DNA from: Colwellia echini
Lineage (GTDB): Bacteria; Pseudomonadota; Gammaproteobacteria; Enterobacterales; Alteromonadaceae
Direction: 5' to 3'
Length of the DNA: 64,000 nucleotides
NCBI RefSeq assembly: GCF_002843355.2
Contig: NZ_PJAI02000002.1
Coordinates: forward strand, 124,001 to 188,000
Shown here: in pieces, positions 20,132 to 30,406 of the stretch
Layout: every line of letters begins with the position of its first letter
Numbering within the stretch: position 1 is the first letter of the stretch
Program-made: the position numbers and the translations under genes
Notes under the pieces: model-generated
What the model saw: the letters and a program-made list of their open reading frames with translations, nothing else
Databases searched by the model: none
What the model was told of the DNA's origin: nothing

Positions 20132-21136
20132 ATGTTGCAAATTTGTCGCGAAAAACAACGCCAGTTGAGTCAACAATACCAACAGGGTACATTAGCACAT
20201 GCACTGATAATTCAAGGTGTTGCAGGCTCAGGTAACGAGGTGTTAGGACAATGGTTGATAGACTTGTTAATATGTCAAAAACCTACTCAGTTTATTGATT
20301 CAAGCTTCGCAGAAAGTGGTGGGCCTAGTTATATAAGTGAGGCCTGCGAGCAATGTAAAACCTGTTTATTAAGAAAAACGGGTAATTATCCTGATCACCT
20401 ATTATTAACTAGTGAAAACAAAACCTTGGGTGTAGACGATATTCGTCGTGGTAATGCTTTTTTAGAAAAAACGGCACAACTTGGTAAAGTTAAAACTATA
20501 TTAATTCCACAAGCTCAGGCAATGACAGTTGCTGCAGCGAATGCGTTATTAAAAACACTTGAAGAGCCGAGTGACAATAGTTATATCGTATTGATCGCTG
20601 AAGATCTTGAAAGTTTATTGCCGACAATTGTAAGTCGTTGTGCGGTGTTTTCAATTCGTCCTAAAGTGGGGGAGGCTTTGTTATCTCAACTCAAGGGCTT
20701 AAATACAAATAGTTTAGCAACTCAACCTATTGAGCAAGGCAATACCAGTGCGCATGCTTTCGTTAATATTTCACAATTACCAGAGCTTACAGATAATGAA
20801 GTATTTAACGTTTTTACCGTATTTAACCAAACTTTACTAGATTATTTATATACAGGGGTAGCTGAGGAAAAATTACTAGCTCAGTTGATTGATAATAAGC
20901 ACGGGATACGTTGGTTAGAAAAAATAATTGTTAATCTGATCAGACAACATTATCTCATTGAGGACAATGAATTATCCGATGAGGCAGTTGAGCAAAGAAT
21001 AACAATTGATGTGCTTAATCAAATATATCAAACTATCATCAAAAGTAATAAACTGCTAAAATTGTACAGTCAAGCGAATAGACAATTTGTTGGTGAACAG
21101 CTACTTATGATGATAAATAACATCGTTAAGCCATAA
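20132..21136 (+). CDS. holB: DNA polymerase III subunit delta'
   Basis: Part of the clamp loader. The AAA+ fold has a degenerate P-loop (GVAGSGNEVLG), as is normal for delta', the four-Cys zinc module CEQCKTC with an earlier Cys, and the SRC motif in IVSRCAVF. 334 residues. The last domain is divergent. Start 5 bp after tmk. Confidence 0.94.
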   Translation: MLQICREKQRQLSQQYQQGTLAHALIIQGVAGSGNEVLGQWLIDLLICQKPTQFIDSSFAESGGPSYISEACEQCKTCLLRKTGNYPDHLLLTSENKTLGVDDIRRGNAFLEKTAQLGKVKTILIPQAQAMTVAAANALLKTLEEPSDNSYIVLIAEDLESLLPTIVSRCAVFSIRPKVGEALLSQLKGLNTNSLATQPIEQGNTSAHAFVNISQLPELTDNEVFNVFTVFNQTLLDYLYTGVAEEKLLAQLIDNKHGIRWLEKIIVNLIRQHYLIEDNELSDEAVEQRITIDVLNQIYQTIIKSNKLLKLYSQANRQFVGEQLLMMINNIVKP

Positions 21137-21219
21137 AATTAAACATTTAAACCATTTGCATTGTTATCGTTGAATAATATTCGATAAGTCATTACCGTTG
21201 AAAACTTAGGAGAGCAACT

Positions 21220-21546
21220 TTGATACCATTAAATGTAGAGTTTCATACCGAGCGTGATTTATATCTTGCCTTTATGCCATTTCTTAAAGAAGGTGGTGTT
21301 TTTGTAAGAACTCCACGTCAATATGATTTAGGTGATGAAGTTGAATTGCATATTTTGTTGCCCGATGCCCTTGAAGACTCAATTGTTTATGGTGAAGTGT
21401 CTTGGCTAACCCCAGCAGGTGCACAAAATGGTACGCCACCAGGTATAGGGGTTATGTTTGTTAAAGATCCTGAAAAAATACGCCATCAAATGGAACAAAT
21501 ACTTGCTCGACACTTAAACTCTTCTGAGCCAACATTAACCATGTAG
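21220..21546 (+). CDS. pilZ: PilZ-domain protein
   Basis: Small type IV pilus assembly protein family, found after holB in Pseudomonas and relatives. 108 residues with a PilZ-like beta barrel (GGVFVRTPRQYDLGDEVELHILL ... SWLTPAGAQNG split by a linker). It lacks the canonical RxxxR/DxSxxG c-di-GMP-binding residues, as does P. aeruginosa PilZ. Starts at TTG behind TAGGAGAG; there is no upstream ATG. Confidence 0.9.
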   Translation: MIPLNVEFHTERDLYLAFMPFLKEGGVFVRTPRQYDLGDEVELHILLPDALEDSIVYGEVSWLTPAGAQNGTPPGIGVMFVKDPEKIRHQMEQILARHLNSSEPTLTM

Positions 21547-21624
21547 CTGAATGTCATTAATAACTGTATTTATCTTTAAAAATTAAACTTCTTTATAATT
21601 CATTCAAAGCCCAGGAGCTTCTCG

Positions 21625-22392
21625 TTGTTTATAGATTCTCATTGCCACCTAGATAGACTTAACTTATCTCTACATGATAATAACTTAAATAATGTTATAC
21701 AGGCTGCAGCAGATGCTAAAGTTGATAAACTACTTTGTGTCAGTGTAACCTTAGCTGATTTTCCTAGAATGGCGGAGCAAACCGCTCATTATGCCAATGT
21801 ATTACTTACCTGTGGCGCACATCCGTTAAATCAAGAAGATGCGATAATACCTGAGCAACTATTAGCGTTAAGTGATAATGATCGCGTGATCGCTATAGGC
21901 GAAACTGGCTTGGACTATCATTACGCACCAGAGACTAAAGCGCTGCAATTAGACTCTTTTAAAAAACATATTAAGGTTGCAAAACAATTAAAAAAACCTT
22001 TGATTATTCATACCAGAGAAGCGCAGGAAGATACTTTAGCACTACTACGCAGCGAAGGTGCAGCAGAGGTTGGTGGAATACTACATTGTTTTACCGAAAC
22101 ATGGGAAATGGCAAAACAAGCCATTGAGTTGGGCTTTTATATCTCTTTCTCTGGGATAGTAACGTTTAAAAATGCAACAGCGTTAAGAGAGGTCGCAGCT
22201 TTAGTACCAGATGATAAATTCTTAATCGAAACAGATTCTCCATATTTAGCTCCAGTTCCATATCGAGGGAAAGAAAACCAACCTGCTTATGTGGTGGAAG
22301 TCGCTAAACATTTAGCAAGTATTAGAGGGCAATCTGTGGAAGAAATAGCAAAGCTTTCAAGTGATAACTTTAACCGCTTGTTTAAACTATAA
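21625..22392 (+). CDS. tatD: TatD family metal-dependent hydrolase
   Basis: Metal-dependent deoxyribonuclease of the amidohydrolase fold (YcfH/TatD branch next to holB). Metal ligands seen: HCH in FIDSHCHLD, Glu in IGETGLDYHY, His in IIHTREA, His in GILHCFTE and Asp in ETDSPYL. 255 residues. Starts at TTG with AGGAG 7 bp upstream; the homologous N-terminus begins here. Confidence 0.95.
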   Translation: MFIDSHCHLDRLNLSLHDNNLNNVIQAAADAKVDKLLCVSVTLADFPRMAEQTAHYANVLLTCGAHPLNQEDAIIPEQLLALSDNDRVIAIGETGLDYHYAPETKALQLDSFKKHIKVAKQLKKPLIIHTREAQEDTLALLRSEGAAEVGGILHCFTETWEMAKQAIELGFYISFSGIVTFKNATALREVAALVPDDKFLIETDSPYLAPVPYRGKENQPAYVVEVAKHLASIRGQSVEEIAKLSSDNFNRLFKL

Positions 22393-23029
22393 CCGAGCGA
22401 TTACTATCTTTTATTAGCTATTTTCTTAGGCGTTGACGTTAATCAACTGAACCAACGTCAGGAAGTTAACTTCTACATACCCTAATACCAATCAAAAAAA
22501 AGCCCAAACAAACGTTTGGGCTAAAAAAATGGCTCAGGGGTGCGAGCCGTGCGCTAATTAATTATGACTAGATCACTAATATAAATTTTCGAGTATTTTT
22601 TAAGTAAATTATCCGATAAAATTTCTTATAAAAGTAAAACTAGATAACTAAAAAAAACTAAAAACAAACAAACAGACTACAACGAATATAAACAAAAGGG
22701 TATCAACTCACCTTTACAATTGAACAATAATAAATCAACAATGTTACGATTGTGTTACTAAGTGTAGTGACTATTTTAAAAATTGCTAATTTTTATTTAA
22801 CTTTTTTATTGTTAAGTATATTCAATCATTTAGGTAGGTATTTAATTGTTATTACACAATTGATTTAGCAAGTTATAAACAGGGGAATGTATTTTTGTCG
22901 ATAGTTTTTCACAGTCTTTGAACAGGCTACCCACAACCAAATAACCAAGGTTTTATCGCACAATGCATATCCAGAGCTAAGGTTATTTAACCTCAGCTCT
23001 GGATAAGCACTTTATACAATAATATCAGG
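22393..23029. other. 637-bp intergenic region between tatD and the Kef antiporter, with two hairpins
   Basis: Both neighbours end here, so promoters are not expected. AGCCCAAAC-AAAC-GTTTGGGCT (22501-22522) is preceded by eight A and reads as a minus-strand terminator. TATCCAGAGCTAAGGTTA and TAACCTCAGCTCTGGATA (22968-23005) form an 18-bp stem with a 2-nt loop and no T-run. Between them the DNA is very AT-rich with no open frame. Confidence 0.55.
22501..22522 (-). terminator. hairpin terminator reading on the minus strand
   Basis: A perfect 9-bp stem with 4-nt loop; on the minus strand it is followed by eight T. It could stop read-through from the antiporter gene at 23030; on the plus strand it lacks a T-run. 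Confidence 0.6.
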
Positions 23030-24625
23030 TTAGATCGTAATTGGTTTAGCTGAGTGGTGAGGTAATAAGGCTAAACTTTCCTCGGCGAAACCAACCCCAA
23101 CTTCAGTATAAAAGTTAAATACTTTATCAATACCAAATTCTTCAAGTTGTACCCGCTCATCATCATAACGTGCTACTGCAGCAATTTTACCTTGATAATT
23201 TGCGGCACGTAATTGAGTGGTGATAGTAATGGCATCAATAACCGATGGCATGGCAAGTAATACGAGTTCAATTTTGCTTAGATCAATACTCTCCCAAAAA
23301 TGAATATCTTCGGCATCGCCATAGTAAGCCTCAATTCCTTGTTCGGCTAATAATATTGTCTTATCTTTATCTGCATCTAAACCCCACGCAGGGTTATTAC
23401 TATGACTATTAATCGCATGGTAAGCACCTTTACCCACTCGACCCATACCTACAATAACAATTGGTCGCTGGCTAGGTTGACTAAAGTTGTCTTCAGCAAG
23501 TTTATCTTTACGCTCAAAGCGCGATAAAAACTGTCTGTGTTTAGCAAAAAGATTATGTGCAAATTGGTAAGTAATATTGGTAAATATAAACGATATGGCG
23601 ACACTTAACGCAAGGATTACTAACCATTCATTACTTAACCAACCTGCAGTAACGCTTAAAGCACCAACAATTAAACCAAATTCACTATAATTACTTAACG
23701 ATATTGCGCTAAGAAATGCACTACGACAGCGTACTTTTAACAAGCTGAATATGCCAAAAAACAGTACAAACTTTATTGGAATTAATAATAGTAGCAACAC
23801 CGACAAGCCTAACATTTCAAATGTAGGAATTGCTGTAAAACCAATAGACAAGAAGAAGCCTATTAAAAATATATCTTTAAAGCTCATTAACGCTTTATTA
23901 ATTTCCGTGGCCTTTATATGAGAGGCTAAAAACATACCTACCAATAAGGCCCCTAAATCACCTTTGATATTAACTAACTCAAATAATTCATAACTGCCTA
24001 AAGCGATGAAAAAACCAGTTAAAGGAAGTAGTTCACCATGACCAACATGATTAATTAATTTATTAATTAAGGGTTTAATTAAGAATAAACCAAGCAAAGA
24101 AAATGCCCAAATAGACGGCGTTTTACCCGTTGCTACTACTAAAAATGCAACCGCGATAATGTCTTGAATAACTAAAATACTAACCGCTAATCGTCCATGG
24201 CGTGTACGCATTTCACCATTTTCTTCCAATAGTTTAATAACACATACTGTACTACTAAAACTCAAGGCAAAGGCGATTAATGCTGAAGTCATTAAATCTA
24301 AACTGGTAAAGTAATTAACCGAAAATAACGCCAAAAATTTTATAAAACTAATAGTAAGTACTATCCATACTAAAGTATGCAATGTACAACCAAGCCATAC
24401 TTCGTTTTGAAATAAGTTTTTTACATTAAGCTTTAAGCCTACTGTAAATAGCATCAAGGTAATTCCCAGGTTACTTAATAAAGTTAAGCTATCATCTGCT
24501 TGGTAACCAGCCATATTTAAAATAAAACCAGCAGCAAGAAAACCAATTGACGGGGGAAGTGAAACTGTTTTTGCAGCTAAACCGCAAGTAAAGGCAAAAA
24601 GTATCCAGATAAAGTCCATATTCAT
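23030..24625 (-). CDS. Kef-type monovalent cation:proton antiporter (CPA2) with TrkA-N domain
   Basis: Inner-membrane K+ or Na+/H+ antiporter. About 11-12 hydrophobic segments span residues 1-370 (Na_H_exchanger fold), with the FALSFSSTVCVIKLLEE region typical of CPA2. A cytoplasmic RCK/TrkA-N domain begins with the Rossmann motif IVIVGMGRVGKG near residue 390. 531 residues, like YbaL/KefB relatives, but without the KefC C-terminal tail. Not in an obvious operon. It could be glutathione-gated or simply NAD-responsive; this cannot be told. Confidence 0.88.
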   Translation of the reverse strand: MNMDFIWILFAFTCGLAAKTVSLPPSIGFLAAGFILNMAGYQADDSLTLLSNLGITLMLFTVGLKLNVKNLFQNEVWLGCTLHTLVWIVLTISFIKFLALFSVNYFTSLDLMTSALIAFALSFSSTVCVIKLLEENGEMRTRHGRLAVSILVIQDIIAVAFLVVATGKTPSIWAFSLLGLFLIKPLINKLINHVGHGELLPLTGFFIALGSYELFELVNIKGDLGALLVGMFLASHIKATEINKALMSFKDIFLIGFFLSIGFTAIPTFEMLGLSVLLLLLIPIKFVLFFGIFSLLKVRCRSAFLSAISLSNYSEFGLIVGALSVTAGWLSNEWLVILALSVAISFIFTNITYQFAHNLFAKHRQFLSRFERKDKLAEDNFSQPSQRPIVIVGMGRVGKGAYHAINSHSNNPAWGLDADKDKTILLAEQGIEAYYGDAEDIHFWESIDLSKIELVLLAMPSVIDAITITTQLRAANYQGKIAAVARYDDERVQLEEFGIDKVFNFYTEVGVGFAEESLALLPHHSAKPITI

Positions 24626-24923
24626 GCTCTAATTTAAGTAATAGTACAGATGTATAATGTATTTTTTGACACAAAGTATCTGTTTTATTTGTAAAAGCGA
24701 TAATTGCTGATAGAAAATAAAAGTTGAGTTTTCAAATAACACTAAATATAGGGAGAAATATCCATTTAAAATAGCGCTTATGTATTAGAAGTTTACCTTA
24801 AAAACAACTGTTTATACTATTAAAAATTAAAATAAGGAAAATTATAGCTTCTAGCTTTACTTTAGATTTACGGGTTTACTCTTGCCTGATTTAAGCTGAA
24901 ATATATTTTGTTGTTCATTTAGC

Positions 24924-25544
24924 CTAGTTTTGCAGCCAATCATTAATTGCACGATACATAAAGTCACGTATTATAGGTTGTGCATCAGCGTTAGGGTGTA
25001 AGTTATCGTTTTGCATTAGTGTCGGGTTAACGGCAATATCTGTCATAAAATAAGGCATAAGGTAAATGCCTGTTTTGTTGGCAACCAGTTCATAACTATC
25101 AGTAAACATTTTTGTATACCTAGGACCTAAATTGGGCGGGATTTGTATTTCCATTAGCGCAACTTTTGCACCAGATTTTTGACTTTTTGTAACCAACTCG
25201 GTGAGATGTTTTTGCAATAACTTCACAGGAAACCCTCTAATGCCATCATTACCACCAAGTTCAATAAGTACATAATCAGGTTGATGTGTGGTTAACCAAG
25301 TATCAATTTTTAGTAATGCATTATCAGTAGTTTGGCCACTAATAGCGGTATTGATGAGAGTGATTTCTTTTTTATTTTCAAGGTATTTATTTTGTAACAA
25401 TTGAACCCAAGCTTGAGCTTGCTCAAGGCCATAGCCTGCGCTTAAGCTATCACCAATAAGTAATATTTTATCATTAGCCGAACTTATAAAAGATAAGTTG
25501 GCCGTTATTATAATTAGTATAGATTTTAGGAAAAAACGATTCAT
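24924..25544 (-). CDS. tesA: acyl-CoA thioesterase I / lysophospholipase (SGNH hydrolase)
   Basis: Periplasmic esterase. Signal peptide at residues 1-22 (KSILIIITANLSFISSA), then SGNH blocks: nucleophile Ser in IGDSLSAGYG, Asn in LGGNDGIRG, and Asp/His in DNLHPNADAQ. 206 residues, like E. coli TesA. Divergent from ybbA, an arrangement known from E. coli, but here the two start codons overlap within CATG at 25542-25545. Confidence 0.94.
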   Translation of the reverse strand: MNRFFLKSILIIITANLSFISSANDKILLIGDSLSAGYGLEQAQAWVQLLQNKYLENKKEITLINTAISGQTTDNALLKIDTWLTTHQPDYVLIELGGNDGIRGFPVKLLQKHLTELVTKSQKSGAKVALMEIQIPPNLGPRYTKMFTDSYELVANKTGIYLMPYFMTDIAVNPTLMQNDNLHPNADAQPIIRDFMYRAINDWLQN

Positions 25545-26385
25545 GTCAGTACTTTCTCAGGTTAAAGATGCTCAGGTTAAAGATCAGAGTAATACTTCGT
25601 TAGATAGTCATTCAGTCAATCCAACAGGTGACCTACTCGAGACGCTAAATATAATCCAAGTATCAGGATTAACTAAAAGTGTTAATACACTTGAAGGAAG
25701 CCTAACTATCCTTAGCGATATCAACTTCAGTGTCAAGTCTGGCGAGTCAGTTGCTATTGTAGGAGCTTCTGGCTCAGGTAAATCTACTTTACTAAGTTTA
25801 TTAGCAGGACTAGATGTTGCTAGCCAAGGAGATGTGCAACTTGATGGTCAAGCCCTAAGTACACTTGATGAAGAAGATCGTGCGCAATTGCGAGCAGAAA
25901 AAATTGGTTTTGTGTTTCAATCATTCATGTTGGTGCAAAGTTTAACTGCACTTGAAAATGTAATGTTACCTGCCGAGTTAGCGGGTGATCATGATGCAAG
26001 AGCTCAAGCTATAACTTTACTCGACAAAGTAGGGTTGTCACACCGTATTGAACATTATCCTTCTCAACTTTCTGGTGGCGAACAACAAAGAGTTGCTATT
26101 GCTAGAGCTTTTATCGGCTCTCCAAAAATATTATTTGCTGATGAGCCTTCGGCAAACTTAGACAGTAAAAATGGTCATTTAATTGAAACCTTACTTTTTG
26201 ATTTAAATAAACAAAATGGAACCACCTTAGTACTTGTGACTCACGATGAACATTTAGCAAAACAGTGCCAACGTATTATTCATATTGAAGGCGGGCAACT
26301 TGAGAAAATAAGTGTTGGTGAAACTACTTCTGAAAATACTGGAAAAAATGTGAATGTAAAGGAGGAAACCTCGCATGTGGGTTAA
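25543..26385 (+). CDS. ybbA: ABC transporter ATP-binding protein YbbA
   Basis: ATPase of the YbbA-YbbP transporter of the LolD/MacB-like family, thought to act on the envelope. Walker A GASGSGKST, Q-loop FVFQSFML, signature LSGGEQQRVAIARAF, Walker B ILFADEPSANLD. 280 residues from the ATG at 25543, which has AGGA upstream; the ORF is open further left but that part lies inside tesA. The C-terminus overlaps ybbP by 11 bp, so translation is coupled. Confidence 0.93.
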   Translation: MSVLSQVKDAQVKDQSNTSLDSHSVNPTGDLLETLNIIQVSGLTKSVNTLEGSLTILSDINFSVKSGESVAIVGASGSGKSTLLSLLAGLDVASQGDVQLDGQALSTLDEEDRAQLRAEKIGFVFQSFMLVQSLTALENVMLPAELAGDHDARAQAITLLDKVGLSHRIEHYPSQLSGGEQQRVAIARAFIGSPKILFADEPSANLDSKNGHLIETLLFDLNKQNGTTLVLVTHDEHLAKQCQRIIHIEGGQLEKISVGETTSENTGKNVNVKEETSHVG

Positions 26386-28888
26386 GTTGGCTTTTAAATT
26401 ATTTTCACGAGAATTTAGACGCGGCGAGCTAACCATTATATTTGCCGCAATTGCTTTAGCAGTTCTAACTGTGTTTAGTTTGTCATCAATTACCGAACGC
26501 ATAGGGCTAAATATAACACAAAAAAGTAGTGATTTTATTGCCGCAGATCGACGTTTATCAAGCAATCATGCGATTGATACACAAGTATTGAGTAAAGCTA
26601 ATGAGTTTGGATTAGAAACCGCTAAATTACTTTATTTTGACTCCATGTTATTTGCTAATGATGAACTTGTTTTAGGCGCTGTCAAAGCAACAACACAGGA
26701 ATATCCACTACGTGGAAAAATAACAATTAAAGACGCACTGACAGCTGAACCTTATGAAGTAACTACTGGGCCGACAGAAGGCTCCATTTGGCTTAGTGAA
26801 GGATTATTTTACACCCTTAATGTTGAAGTTGGCGATAAAGTTGAGTTGGGAGCGGGTATTTTTAATATCAGCAAAGTGCTAGTTAAAGAGCCTGATGCAC
26901 CATTTTTTTCATTATCGGGTAATAAAAGAGTATTGCTGAATTATAACGATATAGAAAAAACACAAGCTATTCAGCCTGGTAGTCGTATATTCCATCGTTA
27001 TCTATATAAAGGTGAAGAGCAGCAATTAACGGATTATTATGCTTGGCTTAAACCTTTACTTAAAAGTAATCAAGAATGGCAGGGTATTAAAGACAGGCAG
27101 TCACCATTAGGTAATAACTTAGATAAAGCCGAGCGATTTTTATTATTAGCAGGTTTATTCGGTATTATGTTGGCGGCAGTAGCAATGGCTGTCTCTGCGA
27201 AGCGTTATTGCGAGCGTCAATATGATCCGGTTGCCATGATGAAAACCTTAGGTGGTAGCCGTCGTATTATTAGAAATATATTTTTACTACACCTTAGTTT
27301 GGTGACAGTTTTTTCAATTGCAGTTGGTTTAATGGTTGGTTATGTACTACAAACTATTGGCGCTGATTACCTCATTAGCGTTATGGGAGCTGAGTTGCCT
27401 AATGCGGGTGTAAAGCCTTGGTTACTATCTAGCTTTATAGGGTTAATTTGCGCTTTGATGTTCTCATTAAAACCTCTTTTAGACTTGTTTGATATTCCAC
27501 CATTACGGGTTTTACGTCGTAATTTAGGTGATACCTTAGCCATAAGTCGCGTTCATATTGCTTTATCTTTACTCACTATTTTTGCGCTCATGTGGTTATT
27601 TAGTGGCGAGATCATTACCACCTTAATTTTATTTGTATCTACATTATTTGTGATTGCGATTTTATTTGGTATTTCTCGTTTATTATTTGCCGCGGGTCGA
27701 AGTTTAGGTTTAAGACCTGGATCAAGTTGGTCGTTAGCCATTGCTACATTACAAAAACGTGCTAATGCAAATGCGATACAGTTAATCAGTTTCGCACTTG
27801 CGATTAAGTTGATGTTATTTTTGGTGGTGCTTAAAAGTGACATTATTGATGATTGGCAGCAGCAAGTACCTGAAGATGCACCCAATATGTTTATCATTAA
27901 TGTTGCAGAAAATGAAATAGCTCCTTTAGAAACATTTTTTATTGATAAAAACATTCCTCATGAAGACTTTTATCCTGTGTTTAGAGGTCGTGTTGATGCA
28001 TTAAACGGTGAAGCCTTTGCCAGAAAAACGTCTAAGCAAGAAGGTGAAGAAAAAGATGAAGAGGCGAAAGAAGGCAAAAGAAGAGAGCCAAATTTGACTT
28101 GGTTATCAACATTACCAGATGACAATGAAATTATCGAAGGTGAGTGGTTTGCCGACAATATTGCTGAAAGTGAACAAATAGAAGTTTCTGTAGTTGATCA
28201 TTGGCGAGATAGCTTAGATTTAGAGCTTGGAGATGTCATTACTATTTTAGTTAACGAACAAGTTATTGAAGCGAAAGTAACAAGCTTTAGAAAAGTGAAT
28301 TGGGCGACATTAAAACCCAATTTCGTAATGATTTTAAGCACTAATATGGCAGGCAAAGTACCTGTTATGTATTTTAGTGCAGCACAAATACAGGAGCAAC
28401 ACACTAAGGACGTTAGCCAATTACTGCAACGCTACCCAACCATAAGTATGATTGATATCAAAGCGAGAATAGAGCAAGCGCAATCAATTATTGCTCAAGT
28501 ATCAATTGCTATTGGTTTTGTCTTATCGATAGTACTTATTAGTGGTGCTTTAGTGCTTATTTCCCAGGTTCAAGCCAGCTTAGCTGAGCGCATGCAAGAG
28601 GTAGTTATTTTACGTACATTAGGTGCGAAAGGGCGATTAATTAAATTAGCGACTTTATATGAGTTTATCCTGTTAGGCGCTATTGCTGGTTTAGTCGCGG
28701 CCATTGTGAGTGACGTCACCTTATTTGTCATTCAACAACAACTGTTTAATGTTGATGGTAGATTACACTTTTATATTTGGCTTTTAGGGCCATTAAGTGG
28801 TGCAGTGTTTGTTTCGGCTATTGGTTATTTTATGGTAGCAAGAACAATGCGACAAAATACCCAAGGATTATTACGTAAGTTAAGTTAG
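26375..28888 (+). CDS. ybbP: ABC transporter permease YbbP (FtsX-like)
   Basis: Membrane partner of YbbA. Begins with a helix near residues 20-40, a large periplasmic domain, a central cluster of helices (about 255-440), a second periplasmic domain with a charged EEKDEEAKEGKRR insert, and a C-terminal FtsX domain (about 700-830). 837 residues, close to E. coli YbbP. Homologs sit with tesA and ybbA; the true substrate is unknown. Confidence 0.92.
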   Translation: MWVKLAFKLFSREFRRGELTIIFAAIALAVLTVFSLSSITERIGLNITQKSSDFIAADRRLSSNHAIDTQVLSKANEFGLETAKLLYFDSMLFANDELVLGAVKATTQEYPLRGKITIKDALTAEPYEVTTGPTEGSIWLSEGLFYTLNVEVGDKVELGAGIFNISKVLVKEPDAPFFSLSGNKRVLLNYNDIEKTQAIQPGSRIFHRYLYKGEEQQLTDYYAWLKPLLKSNQEWQGIKDRQSPLGNNLDKAERFLLLAGLFGIMLAAVAMAVSAKRYCERQYDPVAMMKTLGGSRRIIRNIFLLHLSLVTVFSIAVGLMVGYVLQTIGADYLISVMGAELPNAGVKPWLLSSFIGLICALMFSLKPLLDLFDIPPLRVLRRNLGDTLAISRVHIALSLLTIFALMWLFSGEIITTLILFVSTLFVIAILFGISRLLFAAGRSLGLRPGSSWSLAIATLQKRANANAIQLISFALAIKLMLFLVVLKSDIIDDWQQQVPEDAPNMFIINVAENEIAPLETFFIDKNIPHEDFYPVFRGRVDALNGEAFARKTSKQEGEEKDEEAKEGKRREPNLTWLSTLPDDNEIIEGEWFADNIAESEQIEVSVVDHWRDSLDLELGDVITILVNEQVIEAKVTSFRKVNWATLKPNFVMILSTNMAGKVPVMYFSAAQIQEQHTKDVSQLLQRYPTISMIDIKARIEQAQSIIAQVSIAIGFVLSIVLISGALVLISQVQASLAERMQEVVILRTLGAKGRLIKLATLYEFILLGAIAGLVAAIVSDVTLFVIQQQLFNVDGRLHFYIWLLGPLSGAVFVSAIGYFMVARTMRQNTQGLLRKLS

Positions 28889-29144
28889 CTAAGTTTAGAC
28901 TAGTTAAGTTTACTTTAATTCAAGTAATCGGACTCGATGTATTTATACGGTAGGCATAACTATTTGCTTACCGTATATAGATCATTTCATAAGTAAAGTT
29001 TTAAACTTTAGTTCCTCGTTTAGAGTGTAGCCAATACTCGTGCTGCGATTAAATTTGTTTTTAAATTTCCCCCCTGAAAGATCAACTAGTGTAAGTTCAA
29101 CAATTGAGTTATATTGCGAGGATAAAATATAAGGATTGATTTTC

Positions 29145-30278
29145 ATGGTTTTAAACTCAAACATAGGCGTTAACAAAAGCAAACCTTCCTTTGCCAAAAT
29201 ATTTGTAACAATTGCGGCAATTTTCATTATATTTGCAGGCCTCAAAATAGCCGCAAATATATTAGTTCCATTTTTACTTTCAATATTTATTGCCATTATT
29301 TGTAATCCTTTAGTTAGTAAAGCGACAAGCTACAAGATACCTAAAGCCATTTCGATTATTTTTGTTATTGCTATATTTGTCACCTTCGCCATTTTCATTA
29401 CGGGGTTAGTTGGCAGTTCACTTAATGAGTTATCGCAACACCTTCCACAATATAGAATACAACTCAAACAACAGTTTTCCTGGTTAACTGATTTTTTTAG
29501 TAAGCATGACATTCAAATTTCAGTAAAAGTTTTGACCGAATACTTTGATCCTGCAGCAGCTATGGGCTTAGCGGCTGAAATGCTTTCAGGTTTTGGCTCT
29601 GTCATGGCTAATATGTTTTTAATCATTTTAACCGTTGTGTTTATGTTGTTCGAATCATCAACATTCCCACAAAAACTACATATAGCGTTAGATGATCCGC
29701 AAAAAAGGTTAAAACAAATTGGTCGTTTCTTAACCTCAGTGAATCACTATATTGCGATTAAAACGTTAATGAGCTTTATTACGGGTTGTCTTGTATCACT
29801 CATGTTGTGGATTTTAGGTTTAGACTTCTTTTTATTATGGGGAGTATTAGCCTTTTTACTTAATTATATTCCTAACATAGGCTCTATTATTGCCGCAGTA
29901 CCACCGATAACTCTAGCTATTTTACAGTTAGGGATAGGTGATGCGGGCATCATTGGACTAGGTTTTTTATTTATTAATATGGTAGTGGGTAATATGATTG
30001 AACCTAGGTATTTAGGTAAAGGATTAGGCCTATCTACCTTAATCGTTTTTCTATCGTTAATCTTTTGGGGTTGGATGCTTGGTACAGTTGGAATGTTATT
30101 AAGTGTTCCGCTAACGATGATATTAAAAATAGGTTTAGAGAACTCACCTGAAGGACGTTGGTTAGCTGTATTGTTGAGTGATGAAAGTGAACTTAATGAT
30201 GAATTTTTCACTTCCGAGTGTGGTGACAACAGCTCAAAATCAAGTGATACACGCAGTCAAACACTTGATAATGCTTAA
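29145..30278 (+). CDS. AI-2E family transporter
   Basis: Inner-membrane protein of the PF01594 family (YdiK/PerM/TqsA). Seven or eight hydrophobic segments, with a soluble stretch after helix 3 and the conserved LNYIPNIGSIIAA and GNMIEPRYLGKGLGLSTLIVF motifs. Members export quorum signals or exchange Na+/H+; the role here is unknown. The start at 29145 (MVLNSNIG) is preferred over TTG at 29136 because AAGGA ends 9 bp before it. 377 residues. Confidence 0.9.
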   Translation: MVLNSNIGVNKSKPSFAKIFVTIAAIFIIFAGLKIAANILVPFLLSIFIAIICNPLVSKATSYKIPKAISIIFVIAIFVTFAIFITGLVGSSLNELSQHLPQYRIQLKQQFSWLTDFFSKHDIQISVKVLTEYFDPAAAMGLAAEMLSGFGSVMANMFLIILTVVFMLFESSTFPQKLHIALDDPQKRLKQIGRFLTSVNHYIAIKTLMSFITGCLVSLMLWILGLDFFLLWGVLAFLLNYIPNIGSIIAAVPPITLAILQLGIGDAGIIGLGFLFINMVVGNMIEPRYLGKGLGLSTLIVFLSLIFWGWMLGTVGMLLSVPLTMILKIGLENSPEGRWLAVLLSDESELNDEFFTSECGDNSSKSSDTRSQTLDNA

Positions 30279-30406
30279 TTCGTTATTCTTGACATAAGCC
30301 TTTCTAGCATTTGAGATTGTTAATGGCTAGGTTGTTAAAACTCGCAAAGTATATTGATTGATATTTTGCGAGAAGTATTTTGTTCAGTTTTATATCTTAT
30401 ACGAAC

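Noticed and set aside
29136-29144. TTG start for the AI-2E family gene
   Set aside because: AAGGA directly abuts it, whereas ATG at 29145 has normal spacing.
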